Assembly: GCF_052180215.1 (NCBI RefSeq)
Contig: NZ_CP197471.1
Span: 4,364,001 to 4,428,000, forward strand
Source of the DNA: Pseudoneobacillus sp052180215
GTDB lineage: Bacteria > Bacillota > Bacilli > Bacillales > Cytobacillaceae
Direction of reading: 5' to 3'
Length of the DNA: 64,000 nucleotides
The position numbers and the translations under genes are program-made. The notes under the pieces were generated by a model. The model did not search any database, was not told the origin of the DNA, and worked only from the letters and a program-made list of their open reading frames with translations. Position 1 is the first letter of the stretch. Each line of letters starts with the position of its first letter. Of the stretch, positions 8,404 through 15,852 are shown piece after piece.

Positions 8404-8451
8404 AGAACCTCTCTATCTCCAAACTAGGAATTCTCTCCAAAAAAACAACCT

Positions 8452-9033
8452 TTATTTATTCATATTGGCTAGAAAACCGCCCAGCAGGTCGTCCGCATCC
8501 AATTCCTCATCATGGTCACTTGAATCATCCTCTGAAACCGCGATCTCTTGCTTTGCTTTTTCCCAATCAAAATCAAGCATATCATCTTCAAAGTCATTCA
8601 CTTCAGGGGAGATGATTTCTGTTTCAAAGACCATTTCCTTTTCCACATTATCATTTTCCTGCAAATAAAGGGCTTCGTTAATATCAAGAGAATGGCTATT
8701 TAAAGATGCTAAAACTGTAGTAGCCCGCACTGGGTCTGCTAATAATTGATAGACGATACTTCCTAAAAGGGCTTCTGAGTGTGAATGTCTAAGCCAGTTA
8801 CGTTGTTCTTTACTTAGCTGCTTGGGAAGGGGAATCGTAATCGTCTCTCTTTCCTTTGCCATGGATTTGGTGACGCCTTCTATCGTGAATTGAGCAATTT
8901 TACTAGAAAAGTTACGTCTTTCTGTTTCTTTTAATTTTTGTAATTGCTTAATGATGTGGTCAGGGGTATCAGAAGGGAGACGAAAGGTTATCGCTTGTCC
9001 TCTCTGTATTCGAGTCGTTCCCTTATTTGTCAT
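8452..9033 (-). CDS. ParR-like DNA-binding partner of the actin-like ParM
   Basis: A 193-residue protein encoded 9 bp after the parM-like gene, with AGGGTGATTTC before the ATG. Residues about 12-55 (GQAITFRLPSDTPDHIIKQL, then ...NFSSKIAQFTIEGV) fit a ribbon-helix-helix: one short strand and two helices, as in ParR proteins. A second strand-helix-helix-like stretch follows at about 63-100 (ETITIPLPKQLSKEQRNWL). The C-terminal 60 residues are very acidic (EDDMLDFDWEKAKQ, SEDDSSDHDEELDADDLLGG) and could be the tail that contacts the filament, as in known ParR-ParM pairs. Order, size and neighbourhood support the role; sequence identity to a known ParR could not be checked. Confidence 0.7.
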   Translation of the reverse strand: MTNKGTTRIQRGQAITFRLPSDTPDHIIKQLQKLKETERRNFSSKIAQFTIEGVTKSMAKERETITIPLPKQLSKEQRNWLRHSHSEALLGSIVYQLLADPVRATTVLASLNSHSLDINEALYLQENDNVEKEMVFETEIISPEVNDFEDDMLDFDWEKAKQEIAVSEDDSSDHDEELDADDLLGGFLANMNK

Positions 9034-9042
9034 GAAATCACC

Positions 9043-10227
9043 CTATTTCCCCGCTGGTTGTTTCTCTTTCTCTTTCACTTCAGGCTCTTTATTGTTTTTT
9101 CGAACATAGTCGGAAATCAATTTATAATAAGCGTTAGCCATCATCCAGATGCTTTCCTTTTCATCCTCAAAAAACTCAATATTGTAGCCATCAAGACCAT
9201 TGTTTAGTGCTTTCAGGTAATCCTTTAACACCATTGCTCCACCGCCGACAAAATAGCAGATTTCCGTTTGTGAATTCTTTTGCCAAACATTGCGCAGGTG
9301 GCGATATTGTTTTTTCGCTAATTCTAAAAGAATTCGGTCTGTTATATCATGTACGCTTGTACGACTGCCTTTGACCATAATATGGTTACGATCATTTTTT
9401 CTCGTAATAATCTCCACTACATCACGACGGCTATCTAATTCAATTCCATGTTTCGTTCGGATCTCTTCTCTAATGGCTTCTAGAGATTCGGATACTCCAA
9501 TATTAAAGCCTTGTGCTTTATCATCATCGACGTTGCGGTTTTTAATCACAGCCACATCGGTTGATAATCCGCCAATATCCTGAATAAGTATACTTTTATC
9601 GATTAAGTCACGGTTAATAATATTTAAATCATTATCCATAACTAAGTTGATATAAGCAGCAAAGCCTTCAGGATAGACCTTTACCTGATCAAATTTAATA
9701 TTGACTTTTAAACCTTGGTATTTAGGCGTGACGAGGAATTCTACTTGATGGACGGAACTGAGGAGCTGTGATCGATAGCCAACGTCCTTTCCTTCTTTTA
9801 CCTCTCTAAGTGGTAAGCCGGTTCCAAGGGTATAGTTTGCATCAATCACATTATTTATTTTTTTAAAAAGATTGGCGTTTTCGTCTCTTACGGCATCTAA
9901 TGCCAGCGTCGCAAATAGCATAACTAAGGTTTGATCCTCTTCAGACTTGCTACTTCCAGGGTCTAATTCAGAGGCATTATCACTTTTCGTCGCTAAATTT
10001 CCCACACGGTAAATCACATTATTTTCTTTTAAAGCGGGGGAATGAACTCTTATATGAATACCATCCAACGGATCCTTATCATTTAAATCTTCAATCCCAA
10101 TGACAGGTCTATCCTCCGTATCCCTTGCAATCACATTAGGTATGTATAGCTCATAAGCAGGTTTCCCAAAAAGTGCCTTTACACAATCATTTCCTACGTC
10201 AATTGCTGTAATTCTCGAAGTATTCAT
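9043..10227 (-). CDS. ParM/StbA-family actin-like ATPase
   Basis: This 394-residue protein has the actin/Hsp70 ATPase fold. Phosphate-1 is ITAIDVGNDCVKALFG (Asp10), phosphate-2 is LIQDIGGLSTDVAVI (Asp217) and the adenosine loop is CYFVGGGAMVL (about 325-333). Length and layout match bacterial segregation actins of the ParM/Alp7A type rather than MreB or FtsA. AAAGGGATGATTCG precedes the ATG. ParM-type proteins polymerise with ATP and push DNA copies apart when captured by ParR on a centromere. The gene sits directly downstream of a repeat array that looks like such a site. Finding it on a chromosome with no visible replication or transfer gene nearby is unusual. Confidence 0.88.
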   Translation of the reverse strand: MNTSRITAIDVGNDCVKALFGKPAYELYIPNVIARDTEDRPVIGIEDLNDKDPLDGIHIRVHSPALKENNVIYRVGNLATKSDNASELDPGSSKSEEDQTLVMLFATLALDAVRDENANLFKKINNVIDANYTLGTGLPLREVKEGKDVGYRSQLLSSVHQVEFLVTPKYQGLKVNIKFDQVKVYPEGFAAYINLVMDNDLNIINRDLIDKSILIQDIGGLSTDVAVIKNRNVDDDKAQGFNIGVSESLEAIREEIRTKHGIELDSRRDVVEIITRKNDRNHIMVKGSRTSVHDITDRILLELAKKQYRHLRNVWQKNSQTEICYFVGGGAMVLKDYLKALNNGLDGYNIEFFEDEKESIWMMANAYYKLISDYVRKNNKEPEVKEKEKQPAGK

Positions 10228-10330
10228 CGAATCATCCCTTTCCTTCTTAATCTATTCATATAGGTCATTTCTATAAAAACGATCCTTTATTAAAAGGGTA
10301 TAGAAGCTTAATAGATGAATCAATAATGCG

Positions 10331-10526
10331 AAAGTTGTGTATCAAGAGGAACACCTATTTTGAAAATTGTATACATGATTAAAAAGTTGTGTACATAAAC
10401 GACAAAGTTGTTTACACGATTACAAAGCTGTATACATAGCGCTACAACTAGAAGTGTACGGTTTTGTACACAAGAATACACTTTTGTATACATCAAGATT
10501 ACGTTTTGTATACTTGTATACAAAAC
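10331..10526. repeat. Centromere-like (parC-type) iteron array upstream of parM
   Basis: About nine copies of a core close to AAAGTTGTRTACAT occur in one orientation. The TAC step of the copies falls at about 10340, 10372, 10392, 10413, 10433, 10457, 10467, 10489 and 10511. Most gaps are 20-22 bp and the others about 10 or 32 bp, so most lie on one face of the helix. The array ends in a perfect 11-bp inverted repeat (10503-10513 with 10516-10526). It occupies the region just upstream of the parM-like gene, where ParMRC systems keep their centromere and operator. The minus strand reads as one open frame here only because the period is close to 21 bases. Confidence 0.8.
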
Positions 10527-10614
10527 ATAATCCTATAAAAAAACATTACTTTATTACCTATTTCATTCTATTATTTTAGTACTGTTTCTTTAATAGATAT
10601 TTTTTTAGAAAGTA

Positions 10615-10657
10615 AAAAAGCCGTAGACAACGAAATTCGTCACACCTACGGCTTTTT
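10615..10657 (-). terminator. Rho-independent terminator of the first lysine importer (bidirectional)
   Basis: AAAAAGCCGTAG (10615-10626) pairs with CTACGGCTTTTT (10646-10657); both sides carry A/T runs. It lies just past the stop codon of the ATPase gene. Confidence 0.9.
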
Positions 10658-10665
10658 CTGTTTTT

Positions 10666-11388
10666 TTATAAAATTTGCTTTAAGAACCGTTTAGTTCGTT
10701 CATGCTTAGGATTACTGAATATATCATCTGGATGACCTTGTTCAATGATATTTCCATCTGCTAGCATCACAACACGATCAGCCACTTCCCTTGCAAATCC
10801 CATTTCATGTGTCACGATCACCATCGTCATACCTTCACGCGCAAGATCCTTCATAACCTGTAATACTTCTCCAACTAATTCTGGGTCTAATGCAGAAGTA
10901 GGCTCATCAAAAAGCATGACTTTCGGTTCCATAGCTAAAGCTCTAGCAATGGCGACACGCTGCTTTTGCCCACCGGATAACTGATCAGGATAATAGTTTG
11001 CTTTATCCTCCAAACCTACTTTTTTCAAAAGGTTCATAGCCTTTTTACTGACATCAGCCTTCGTTTCTTTCCGTACAAACATAGGTGCTTCCATAATATT
11101 CTCTAATACCGTCTTATGTGGAAACAGGTTGAAATGCTGAAATACCATGCCGACCTTTTCTCTTATCTTATTTAAATTGGTCTTAGAAGCATCGATTTTT
11201 TCAGCATCTATGACAATATCTCCACTCTCTGCTACCTCTAAAAAGTTCAAGCAACGAAGAAGCGTACTTTTCCCAGAACCACTTGCTCCTATTAAAACGA
11301 CTACTTCTTTTTCCTTTATCTCTAAATCGATATTTTTCAAAACATGTAATGAACCGAAGGATTTTGAAAGGTTTTTTATCGTTATCAT
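10666..11388 (-). CDS. Amino-acid ABC transporter ATP-binding protein (probable lysine uptake)
   Basis: A 240-residue ATPase of the polar amino-acid uptake family. Walker A is GASGSGKST, the signature is LSGGQKQR, Walker B is VMLFDEPTSALDP and the switch His is in VTHEMGFA. Its start overlaps the end of the permease gene by four bases. It is the last gene of a binding protein-permease-ATPase operon led by a lysine riboswitch, so it should power lysine uptake. Family similarity alone would suggest only glutamine/arginine/cystine-type substrates. Confidence 0.92.
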   Translation of the reverse strand: MITIKNLSKSFGSLHVLKNIDLEIKEKEVVVLIGASGSGKSTLLRCLNFLEVAESGDIVIDAEKIDASKTNLNKIREKVGMVFQHFNLFPHKTVLENIMEAPMFVRKETKADVSKKAMNLLKKVGLEDKANYYPDQLSGGQKQRVAIARALAMEPKVMLFDEPTSALDPELVGEVLQVMKDLAREGMTMVIVTHEMGFAREVADRVVMLADGNIIEQGHPDDIFSNPKHERTKRFLKQIL

Positions 11389-12068
11389 GCGATTTTAACC
11401 TCCTTCGGTTTACTTACGTCTAATTTTTTCTCAAGACGGTTAGCAAACCAAGTGAAAATGAGAACAATAATTAGGTAATATAGTCCAACGACAAAGTATG
11501 TTTCAAACGGCATGTAGTTTTCACCTTGCACCGTTAGGGCTGTATTATATAAATCTGTAACGGAAATATAAGCTACCAGCGAGGAATCCTTTAAGCTAAT
11601 GATAAACTGATTGGCTAAGGATGGGACTGCCCTTTTTAGCGCCTGTGGAAAAATGATTCGTCTCATGGCTAGTGAATAAGACATTCCAAGCGATCTTGCT
11701 GCCTCCATCTGACCGCGATCAATCGATTGGACGGCTCCTCTAAATATTTCAGCGATATAAGCGCCGGTATGAATCCCTAAAGCTAATGCTCCCGCTGTAA
11801 AACTATCTAACGTGACAAAATTAGCTAGTCCATAGTATAAAAACATAATTTGAACGATTAGCGGTGTCCCACGAATTACTCCAATATATATATCCGCTAT
11901 TCGATTTAATAGTTTAATAGAAGAAATTTTAAAACCTGCAAATATTATCCCTATTATGGTTGCAAATAGTAGTGAGATTGCTGTAATCGATATCGTCATC
12001 CATGAAGCCTGTAAGAAGGCTATTCCATGCTCGGTTAGGATGCCGATTATATTGTGGAAAAAACTCAT
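11385..12068 (-). CDS. Amino-acid ABC transporter permease (probable lysine uptake)
   Basis: A 227-residue membrane permease of the His/Glu/Gln/Arg family (HisM/GlnP type) with about five helices. The motif RGTPLIVQIMFLYYGL and the EAA loop EAARSLGMSYSLAMRRIIFP are both clear. TTAAGGAGGCTTAATC gives a strong ribosome binding site. It lies between the binding protein and the ATPase in an operon whose leader is a lysine riboswitch. Confidence 0.92.
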   Translation of the reverse strand: MSFFHNIIGILTEHGIAFLQASWMTISITAISLLFATIIGIIFAGFKISSIKLLNRIADIYIGVIRGTPLIVQIMFLYYGLANFVTLDSFTAGALALGIHTGAYIAEIFRGAVQSIDRGQMEAARSLGMSYSLAMRRIIFPQALKRAVPSLANQFIISLKDSSLVAYISVTDLYNTALTVQGENYMPFETYFVVGLYYLIIVLIFTWFANRLEKKLDVSKPKEVKIA

Positions 12069-12105
12069 GATTAAGCCTCCTTAAGATTGCGTGGAATTTG
12101 TTCCA

Positions 12106-12894
12106 TTATTTCTCCATAACATTGGTATTGAACCATTTCATACTAATTTTTTCATATGTTCCATCATCAATCATGGATTGAATTGCTTCGTTAATTTTAT
12201 CTGCCAACTCTTTGTTACCTTCATTTACAGCGACACTTACGCGGTCTTCATTTAATAATTCACCAACTGCTTTAATCTTAAGGCCCTTTTCATTCATTGC
12301 GTTTACACCAACAATTTTATCTGTGATTACCGCATCTAAACGGCCTAACGCTAAATCCTGTAGAGCATTTACGTCAGTTGGATACCCTTTTACATCATCC
12401 GATAATTCATCGGCCATATCCTTCCAAGTACTAGCTTGAATCACACCAATTTTTTTACCTTTTAAATCCTCTTTTGATTGGATATCGGTGTTATCTTCTG
12501 CAATAAAGATCTGTGCACCTGACAGATAGTAAGGATTTGTAAAGTCAACTTGCTTATCACGCTCTGGTGTAGCAGTCATACTTCCTATGATTGCATCATA
12601 TTTTTTCGCTTTTAAACCTTGAATGATCGTTTCCCACGGGTTAGTTACAGGGTTTGCTTCAAGACCAATTCTCTTCGCAATTTCTGTTCCAATTTCCACA
12701 TCAAAACCAGTTAATTTTCCATCTTTTTTAAAATTTAATGGCGGGTACATACCCGTCATCGAGAATGTTAAAGAACCTTCCTTTACTAATTGCAGACCAT
12801 TCTCTTCTTTTCCTGAACCGTTGCTTCCCTTTGCACCACAAGCAGATAAAATGACTAGCAATGCTGAAATCAAGATAATCGTAAGTTTTTTCAT
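12106..12894 (-). CDS. Amino-acid ABC transporter substrate-binding lipoprotein (probable lysine)
   Basis: The mature protein is a family 3 extracellular solute-binding protein of about 262 residues. The chosen ATG gives MKKLTIILISALLVILSACG, a lipoprotein signal with lipobox LSAC, and has AAAGGGGAC upstream; a longer TTG-started frame to 12918 would read through this ribosome binding site. The domain shows KLTGFDVEIGTEIAKRIG and the Arg-containing ATPERDKQVDFTNPYY region that binds the amino-acid carboxylate. The lysine riboswitch just upstream predicts that this protein binds lysine. Confidence 0.9.
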   Translation of the reverse strand: MKKLTIILISALLVILSACGAKGSNGSGKEENGLQLVKEGSLTFSMTGMYPPLNFKKDGKLTGFDVEIGTEIAKRIGLEANPVTNPWETIIQGLKAKKYDAIIGSMTATPERDKQVDFTNPYYLSGAQIFIAEDNTDIQSKEDLKGKKIGVIQASTWKDMADELSDDVKGYPTDVNALQDLALGRLDAVITDKIVGVNAMNEKGLKIKAVGELLNEDRVSVAVNEGNKELADKINEAIQSMIDDGTYEKISMKWFNTNVMEK

Positions 12895-12940
12895 CGTTGT
12901 ACTGTCCCCTTTTTTCAAAATTTAAAAAACGTTTAAAAAT

Positions 12941-13200
12941 AAAAAAACACCGTCCCCTTCTGGGTATGACGGTGTCCTATACACCCTCGTTCTATAAGCA
13001 TTGGTGAAGATAGTTCTCCACAATTCAAAAGAATTGTGACAGTTCTGCCCCTTTTCGAGTGCAGCCCCAGCTTTCTGAAACAGTGAGATTCAGCAGCTTC
13101 GGCGATTTATCCTTTTTCCTATTTTCATAGATTTCACTTCATCTCAAATAGGATACTCTTATAAATCGCGACCTCTACCCCATCTAATGCTTGCAAGATG
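12941..13200 (-). ncRNA. Lysine riboswitch (L box) with terminator, copy 1
   Basis: Read on the minus strand, the leader contains GGTAGAGGTCGCG, the AAGAGTA segment, TCGCCGAAGC, a GGGGCTGCAC-type stretch and ACTGTCACA, in the order of the lysine aptamer. An AAGCATT/AATGCTT pairing closes P1. It ends in a terminator (12947-12954 with 12968-12975) followed by T residues on that strand, just before the binding-protein gene. Lysine binding should favour the terminator and switch off the importer. The order of conserved boxes matches the lysC leader of Bacillus. Confidence 0.92.
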
Positions 13201-13235
13201 AGGATTTTTATTCACATTTTTGTAACAATATACAA

Positions 13236-13265
13236 ATTATATACACAGTATTTGATATATTACAA
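13236..13265 (-). promoter_or_regulatory. Probable sigma-A promoter of lysine riboswitch 1
   Basis: On the minus strand a TTGTAA -35 (13260-13265) and a perfect TATAAT -10 (13236-13241) are separated by 18 bp. Transcription would begin about 30 bases before the aptamer. Confidence 0.6.
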
Positions 13266-13302
13266 TAGTAAAAATTTACAGTTTATTATAAAAATAAAAT
13301 CC

Positions 13303-13330
13303 TTGACGTTTATTTCATCCATGATATACA
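13303..13330 (+). promoter_or_regulatory. Probable sigma-A promoter of rocB
   Basis: TTGACG (13303-13308) and TATACA (13325-13330) are 16 bp apart. The start of transcription would fall at about 13337, which rules out the longer upstream frame as the rocB start. Confidence 0.65.
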
Positions 13331-13371
13331 TTTTGTACAATACCAATTCTCAGAAAATGGGGGCTAAATGT

Positions 13372-15021
13372 ATGTTGAACTGTCGTGAAGAAGTACTCGC
13401 TTTTACGAATCAACTTGTTAACATTGAGAGTATTGTTAACACAGAGGGCGAAAAGGTTATTGCCGATTCCTTACATAAGATGATTTCTTCTTTCCCATAC
13501 TTCTCAAAAAATCCTTCTTACGTCACCGTTTCCCAAACGATAAACGATGATTTTGAAAGATACAATGTCCTTGCTTTTGTAAAAGGGACAAAAGGAACTA
13601 GCAAAAGAACGGTTATTTTAATGGGGCATATCGATACTGTTGGAATTGATGATTTTACTCAATTAAAAGATAAGGCATGCTATCCAGATGAACTGATGGA
13701 AGCACTTAAAAGTGAAGAATTGCCTGCTTCTGCTAAAGAGCAGTTAAACTCAGGAGACTGGTTATTTGGCCGTGGTGTCCTTGATATGAAGAGTGGCGTT
13801 GCTAGTCATCTTTATCTATTAAAATATTATTCTGAGCATCCTGATGAACTGGATGGAAATCTGGTACTACTAGCAGAATGTGATGAAGAGGATAGCTCAC
13901 ATGGTGTCCTTTCTGCTCTAAAAACACTTAAGGCCTGGAAGGAAGAGCATGGCTTTGAATATGTTGCAGCTATCAATGCTGATTTTGTTTCCCCTCGTTA
14001 TGAAGGTGATCAAAACCGCTATATTTACAAAGGTACTGTTGGAAAGCTCCTTCCATCCTTCTTTATCACAGGGGCTGAAACTCACGTTGGTTCTGCATTT
14101 GAAGGTTTAGACCCTAACTTTATTGCAGCTGAACTGACAAAGCAGATTAACTATAATCCAGATCTTTGTAATGAAGCTCTCGGGGAAACAACTGTTCCTC
14201 CGGTATCATTAAAGCAAACTGATTTGAAGCCATCCTATACGGTTCAAACTGCGTTATCGGCGTATGTCTATTACAATTTCTTTATCCATTCTTGGTCACC
14301 AAAACAGGTTCTAGAAATATTAAAGGAGCAAGCGACCACTGCCTTTGAAAATACACTCACTTCTTTTGATGAGCGTTATCAAAAATATTGCGCGTTAAGC
14401 GGCGAAAAGTATGTTGCTCCTACTTGGAAGCCGAGAGTCTTTATTTACGAAGAAATGGAACAGCTTTTAATCAAAGAAAATGGCGAAGCCTTTACTTCCC
14501 ATATGGATTCTTTTAAAAAAGCACTTTTGGACAATAAGGATTTAGATATCCGTATGTTTGCCGCTAGAGTCGTAGAAGAGGCATGGAAATGGATGAAGGA
14601 TAAAAACCCAGCCATTATTGTATTCTACTCTTCTCTGTATTCCCCACGTATTGAGTTATCGGGGAAAACAGATGATGAGCAAGCTTTAATTGATGCCTTG
14701 GATCGTGCTGTTGAAACCGTCCAACCAACCTATGAACATCCAATCGTGACGAGAAACTTCTTCCCTTATATCTCGGACATGAGCTTTGTCGCTCTAAGTG
14801 ATGATGAAGAAGGAATTAATGCCGTTTCTAAAAATAATCCTGGTTGGGGCACAAAACACTTCATTGAATTTCAGGATATCCGTGATATAAATGTACCTGT
14901 CATTAACATAGGTCCTTATGGTATTGATGCTCATAAAAAATTAGAGCGAATGGAAATGACCTATTCTCTTGAGGTTGTACCGAACTTAACCAATGAGGTC
15001 ATCCGAGATCTTTTAAAATAA
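13372..15021 (+). CDS. rocB: RocB-like M20 family peptidase
   Basis: The protein is about 549 residues from the ATG at 13372, which follows TGGGGGCTAAATG; the longest frame begins upstream of the promoter and is rejected. Metal-binding M20 motifs are present: GHIDTVG (first His and Asp), GRGVLDMKSG (bridging Asp) and LLAECDEEDSSHG (Glu pair). Length and the long insertion after the metal site match RocB of Bacillus (about 566 residues), linked to arginine/ornithine breakdown, whose exact reaction is not settled. It is divergent from the lysine importer, so a role in basic amino-acid or peptide use is reasonable. Confidence 0.85.
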   Translation: MLNCREEVLAFTNQLVNIESIVNTEGEKVIADSLHKMISSFPYFSKNPSYVTVSQTINDDFERYNVLAFVKGTKGTSKRTVILMGHIDTVGIDDFTQLKDKACYPDELMEALKSEELPASAKEQLNSGDWLFGRGVLDMKSGVASHLYLLKYYSEHPDELDGNLVLLAECDEEDSSHGVLSALKTLKAWKEEHGFEYVAAINADFVSPRYEGDQNRYIYKGTVGKLLPSFFITGAETHVGSAFEGLDPNFIAAELTKQINYNPDLCNEALGETTVPPVSLKQTDLKPSYTVQTALSAYVYYNFFIHSWSPKQVLEILKEQATTAFENTLTSFDERYQKYCALSGEKYVAPTWKPRVFIYEEMEQLLIKENGEAFTSHMDSFKKALLDNKDLDIRMFAARVVEEAWKWMKDKNPAIIVFYSSLYSPRIELSGKTDDEQALIDALDRAVETVQPTYEHPIVTRNFFPYISDMSFVALSDDEEGINAVSKNNPGWGTKHFIEFQDIRDINVPVINIGPYGIDAHKKLERMEMTYSLEVVPNLTNEVIRDLLK

Positions 15022-15028
15022 TGTTTAT

Positions 15029-15059
15029 GCCCAACATGATTTGCATGCTGGGCTTTTTT
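15029..15059 (+). terminator. Rho-independent terminator of rocB
   Basis: GCCCAACATG (15029-15038) pairs with CATGCTGGGC (15044-15053) with one internal mismatch, and T residues follow. Confidence 0.85.
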
Positions 15060-15195
15060 GTGTTTACAGAGCTAATCAGTTTCCTTATATTGTAAAAGAG
15101 ATGTTACTTAGCGGAGATCAATCTATGGGAAACCTTATTTCCCGGGAAGTTTATTGAAAAATCCCCCAATTTTTTTAAAAAATTTTCATTAGCCT

Positions 15196-15223
15196 TGAAA
15201 TTTTTCCGATGAAGGACTCGTTA
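15196..15223 (+). promoter_or_regulatory. Possible ECF-type autoregulatory promoter
   Basis: TGAAAT (15196-15201) and CGTTA (15219-15223), 17 bp apart, resemble the TGAAAC/CGT elements recognised by Bacillus ECF sigma factors. Such factors usually transcribe their own operon. The match is imperfect. Confidence 0.35.
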
Positions 15224-15285
15224 TACTTGATGAAACACAAACAAAAACGAAACATGCGCATGTACGTTTGAGTTAGGAGGTTATT

Positions 15286-15852
15286 ATGCAGGAAGAAATC
15301 CAATGGATCCGCGAAGTTCTAGCAGGGAACAAACAAGCCTTTGCTCACATTATCAATAAATATAAAAATCCATTATATGCAACGATTTTACGGATGACGA
15401 AAAACCCGCAGGATGCACAAGATCTTGTCCAAGAAGCCTTTATCAAGGTGTACCATCAGTTAGGAAAATATGATGGTACAGGAGAGTTTGCAGGCTGGAT
15501 TTATCGTGTTACGGTCAATCACTGTATGGACGAATTTCGTAAAAAACGTTATCAAATGAAACAAGTCGAATTAACTGAAGAAAAACTCGATAATCCCAAT
15601 CATCCAGAAGTCATTTTTCTCAAAAAAGAAAAGCATAGACAGTTGGAAAGGTTAATTGCCACCCTGCCTGAAGATGAACGAATGATTATCCTCTTACGTT
15701 ACATCAACGATCTGAGCTATGAAGAAATAAGTGAGATGGTCGACACACCGATTTCCAATGTCCGCAACAAATTACATCGAGCGAAAAAGAAAATGAGAGA
15801 AACGGTTAAACGAGAAGGAGGTTACTTTCATGAAGTGTCCAACGACAGATAA
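15286..15852 (+). CDS. ECF-type RNA polymerase sigma factor
   Basis: A 188-residue sigma-70 family protein of the extracytoplasmic-function group. Region 2 is QAFAHIINKYKNPLYATILR followed by DAQDLVQEAFIKVYHQLGKY and FAGWIYRVTVNHCMDEFRKK. Region 4 is LPEDERMIILLRYINDLSYEEISEMVDTPISNVRNKLHRAKKKM. AGGAGGTTATT precedes the ATG. It overlaps the next gene by 23 bases, so factor and anti-factor are made together. The signal is unknown; related Bacillus systems (SigV, SigW, SigX, SigM) answer cell-envelope stress. Confidence 0.92.
   Translation: MQEEIQWIREVLAGNKQAFAHIINKYKNPLYATILRMTKNPQDAQDLVQEAFIKVYHQLGKYDGTGEFAGWIYRVTVNHCMDEFRKKRYQMKQVELTEEKLDNPNHPEVIFLKKEKHRQLERLIATLPEDERMIILLRYINDLSYEEISEMVDTPISNVRNKLHRAKKKMRETVKREGGYFHEVSNDR

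Noticed and set aside
8333..8668. A 111-codon plus-strand frame with heptad-like RLIK repeats
   Set aside because: The heptads come from the 21-bp DNA repeats, and the rest runs antisense through the parR-like gene.
10320..10523. A 67-codon minus-strand open frame with repeated MYT/VYT residues
   Set aside because: It is the translation of the parC-like iterons, open only because their spacing is close to 21 bases. It has no ribosome binding site and no family resemblance.
13198..13371. N-terminal extension of rocB
   Set aside because: The predicted promoter (13303-13330) lies within it and the Ile/Tyr-rich translation is unlike the family; the ATG at 13372 has a proper ribosome binding site.
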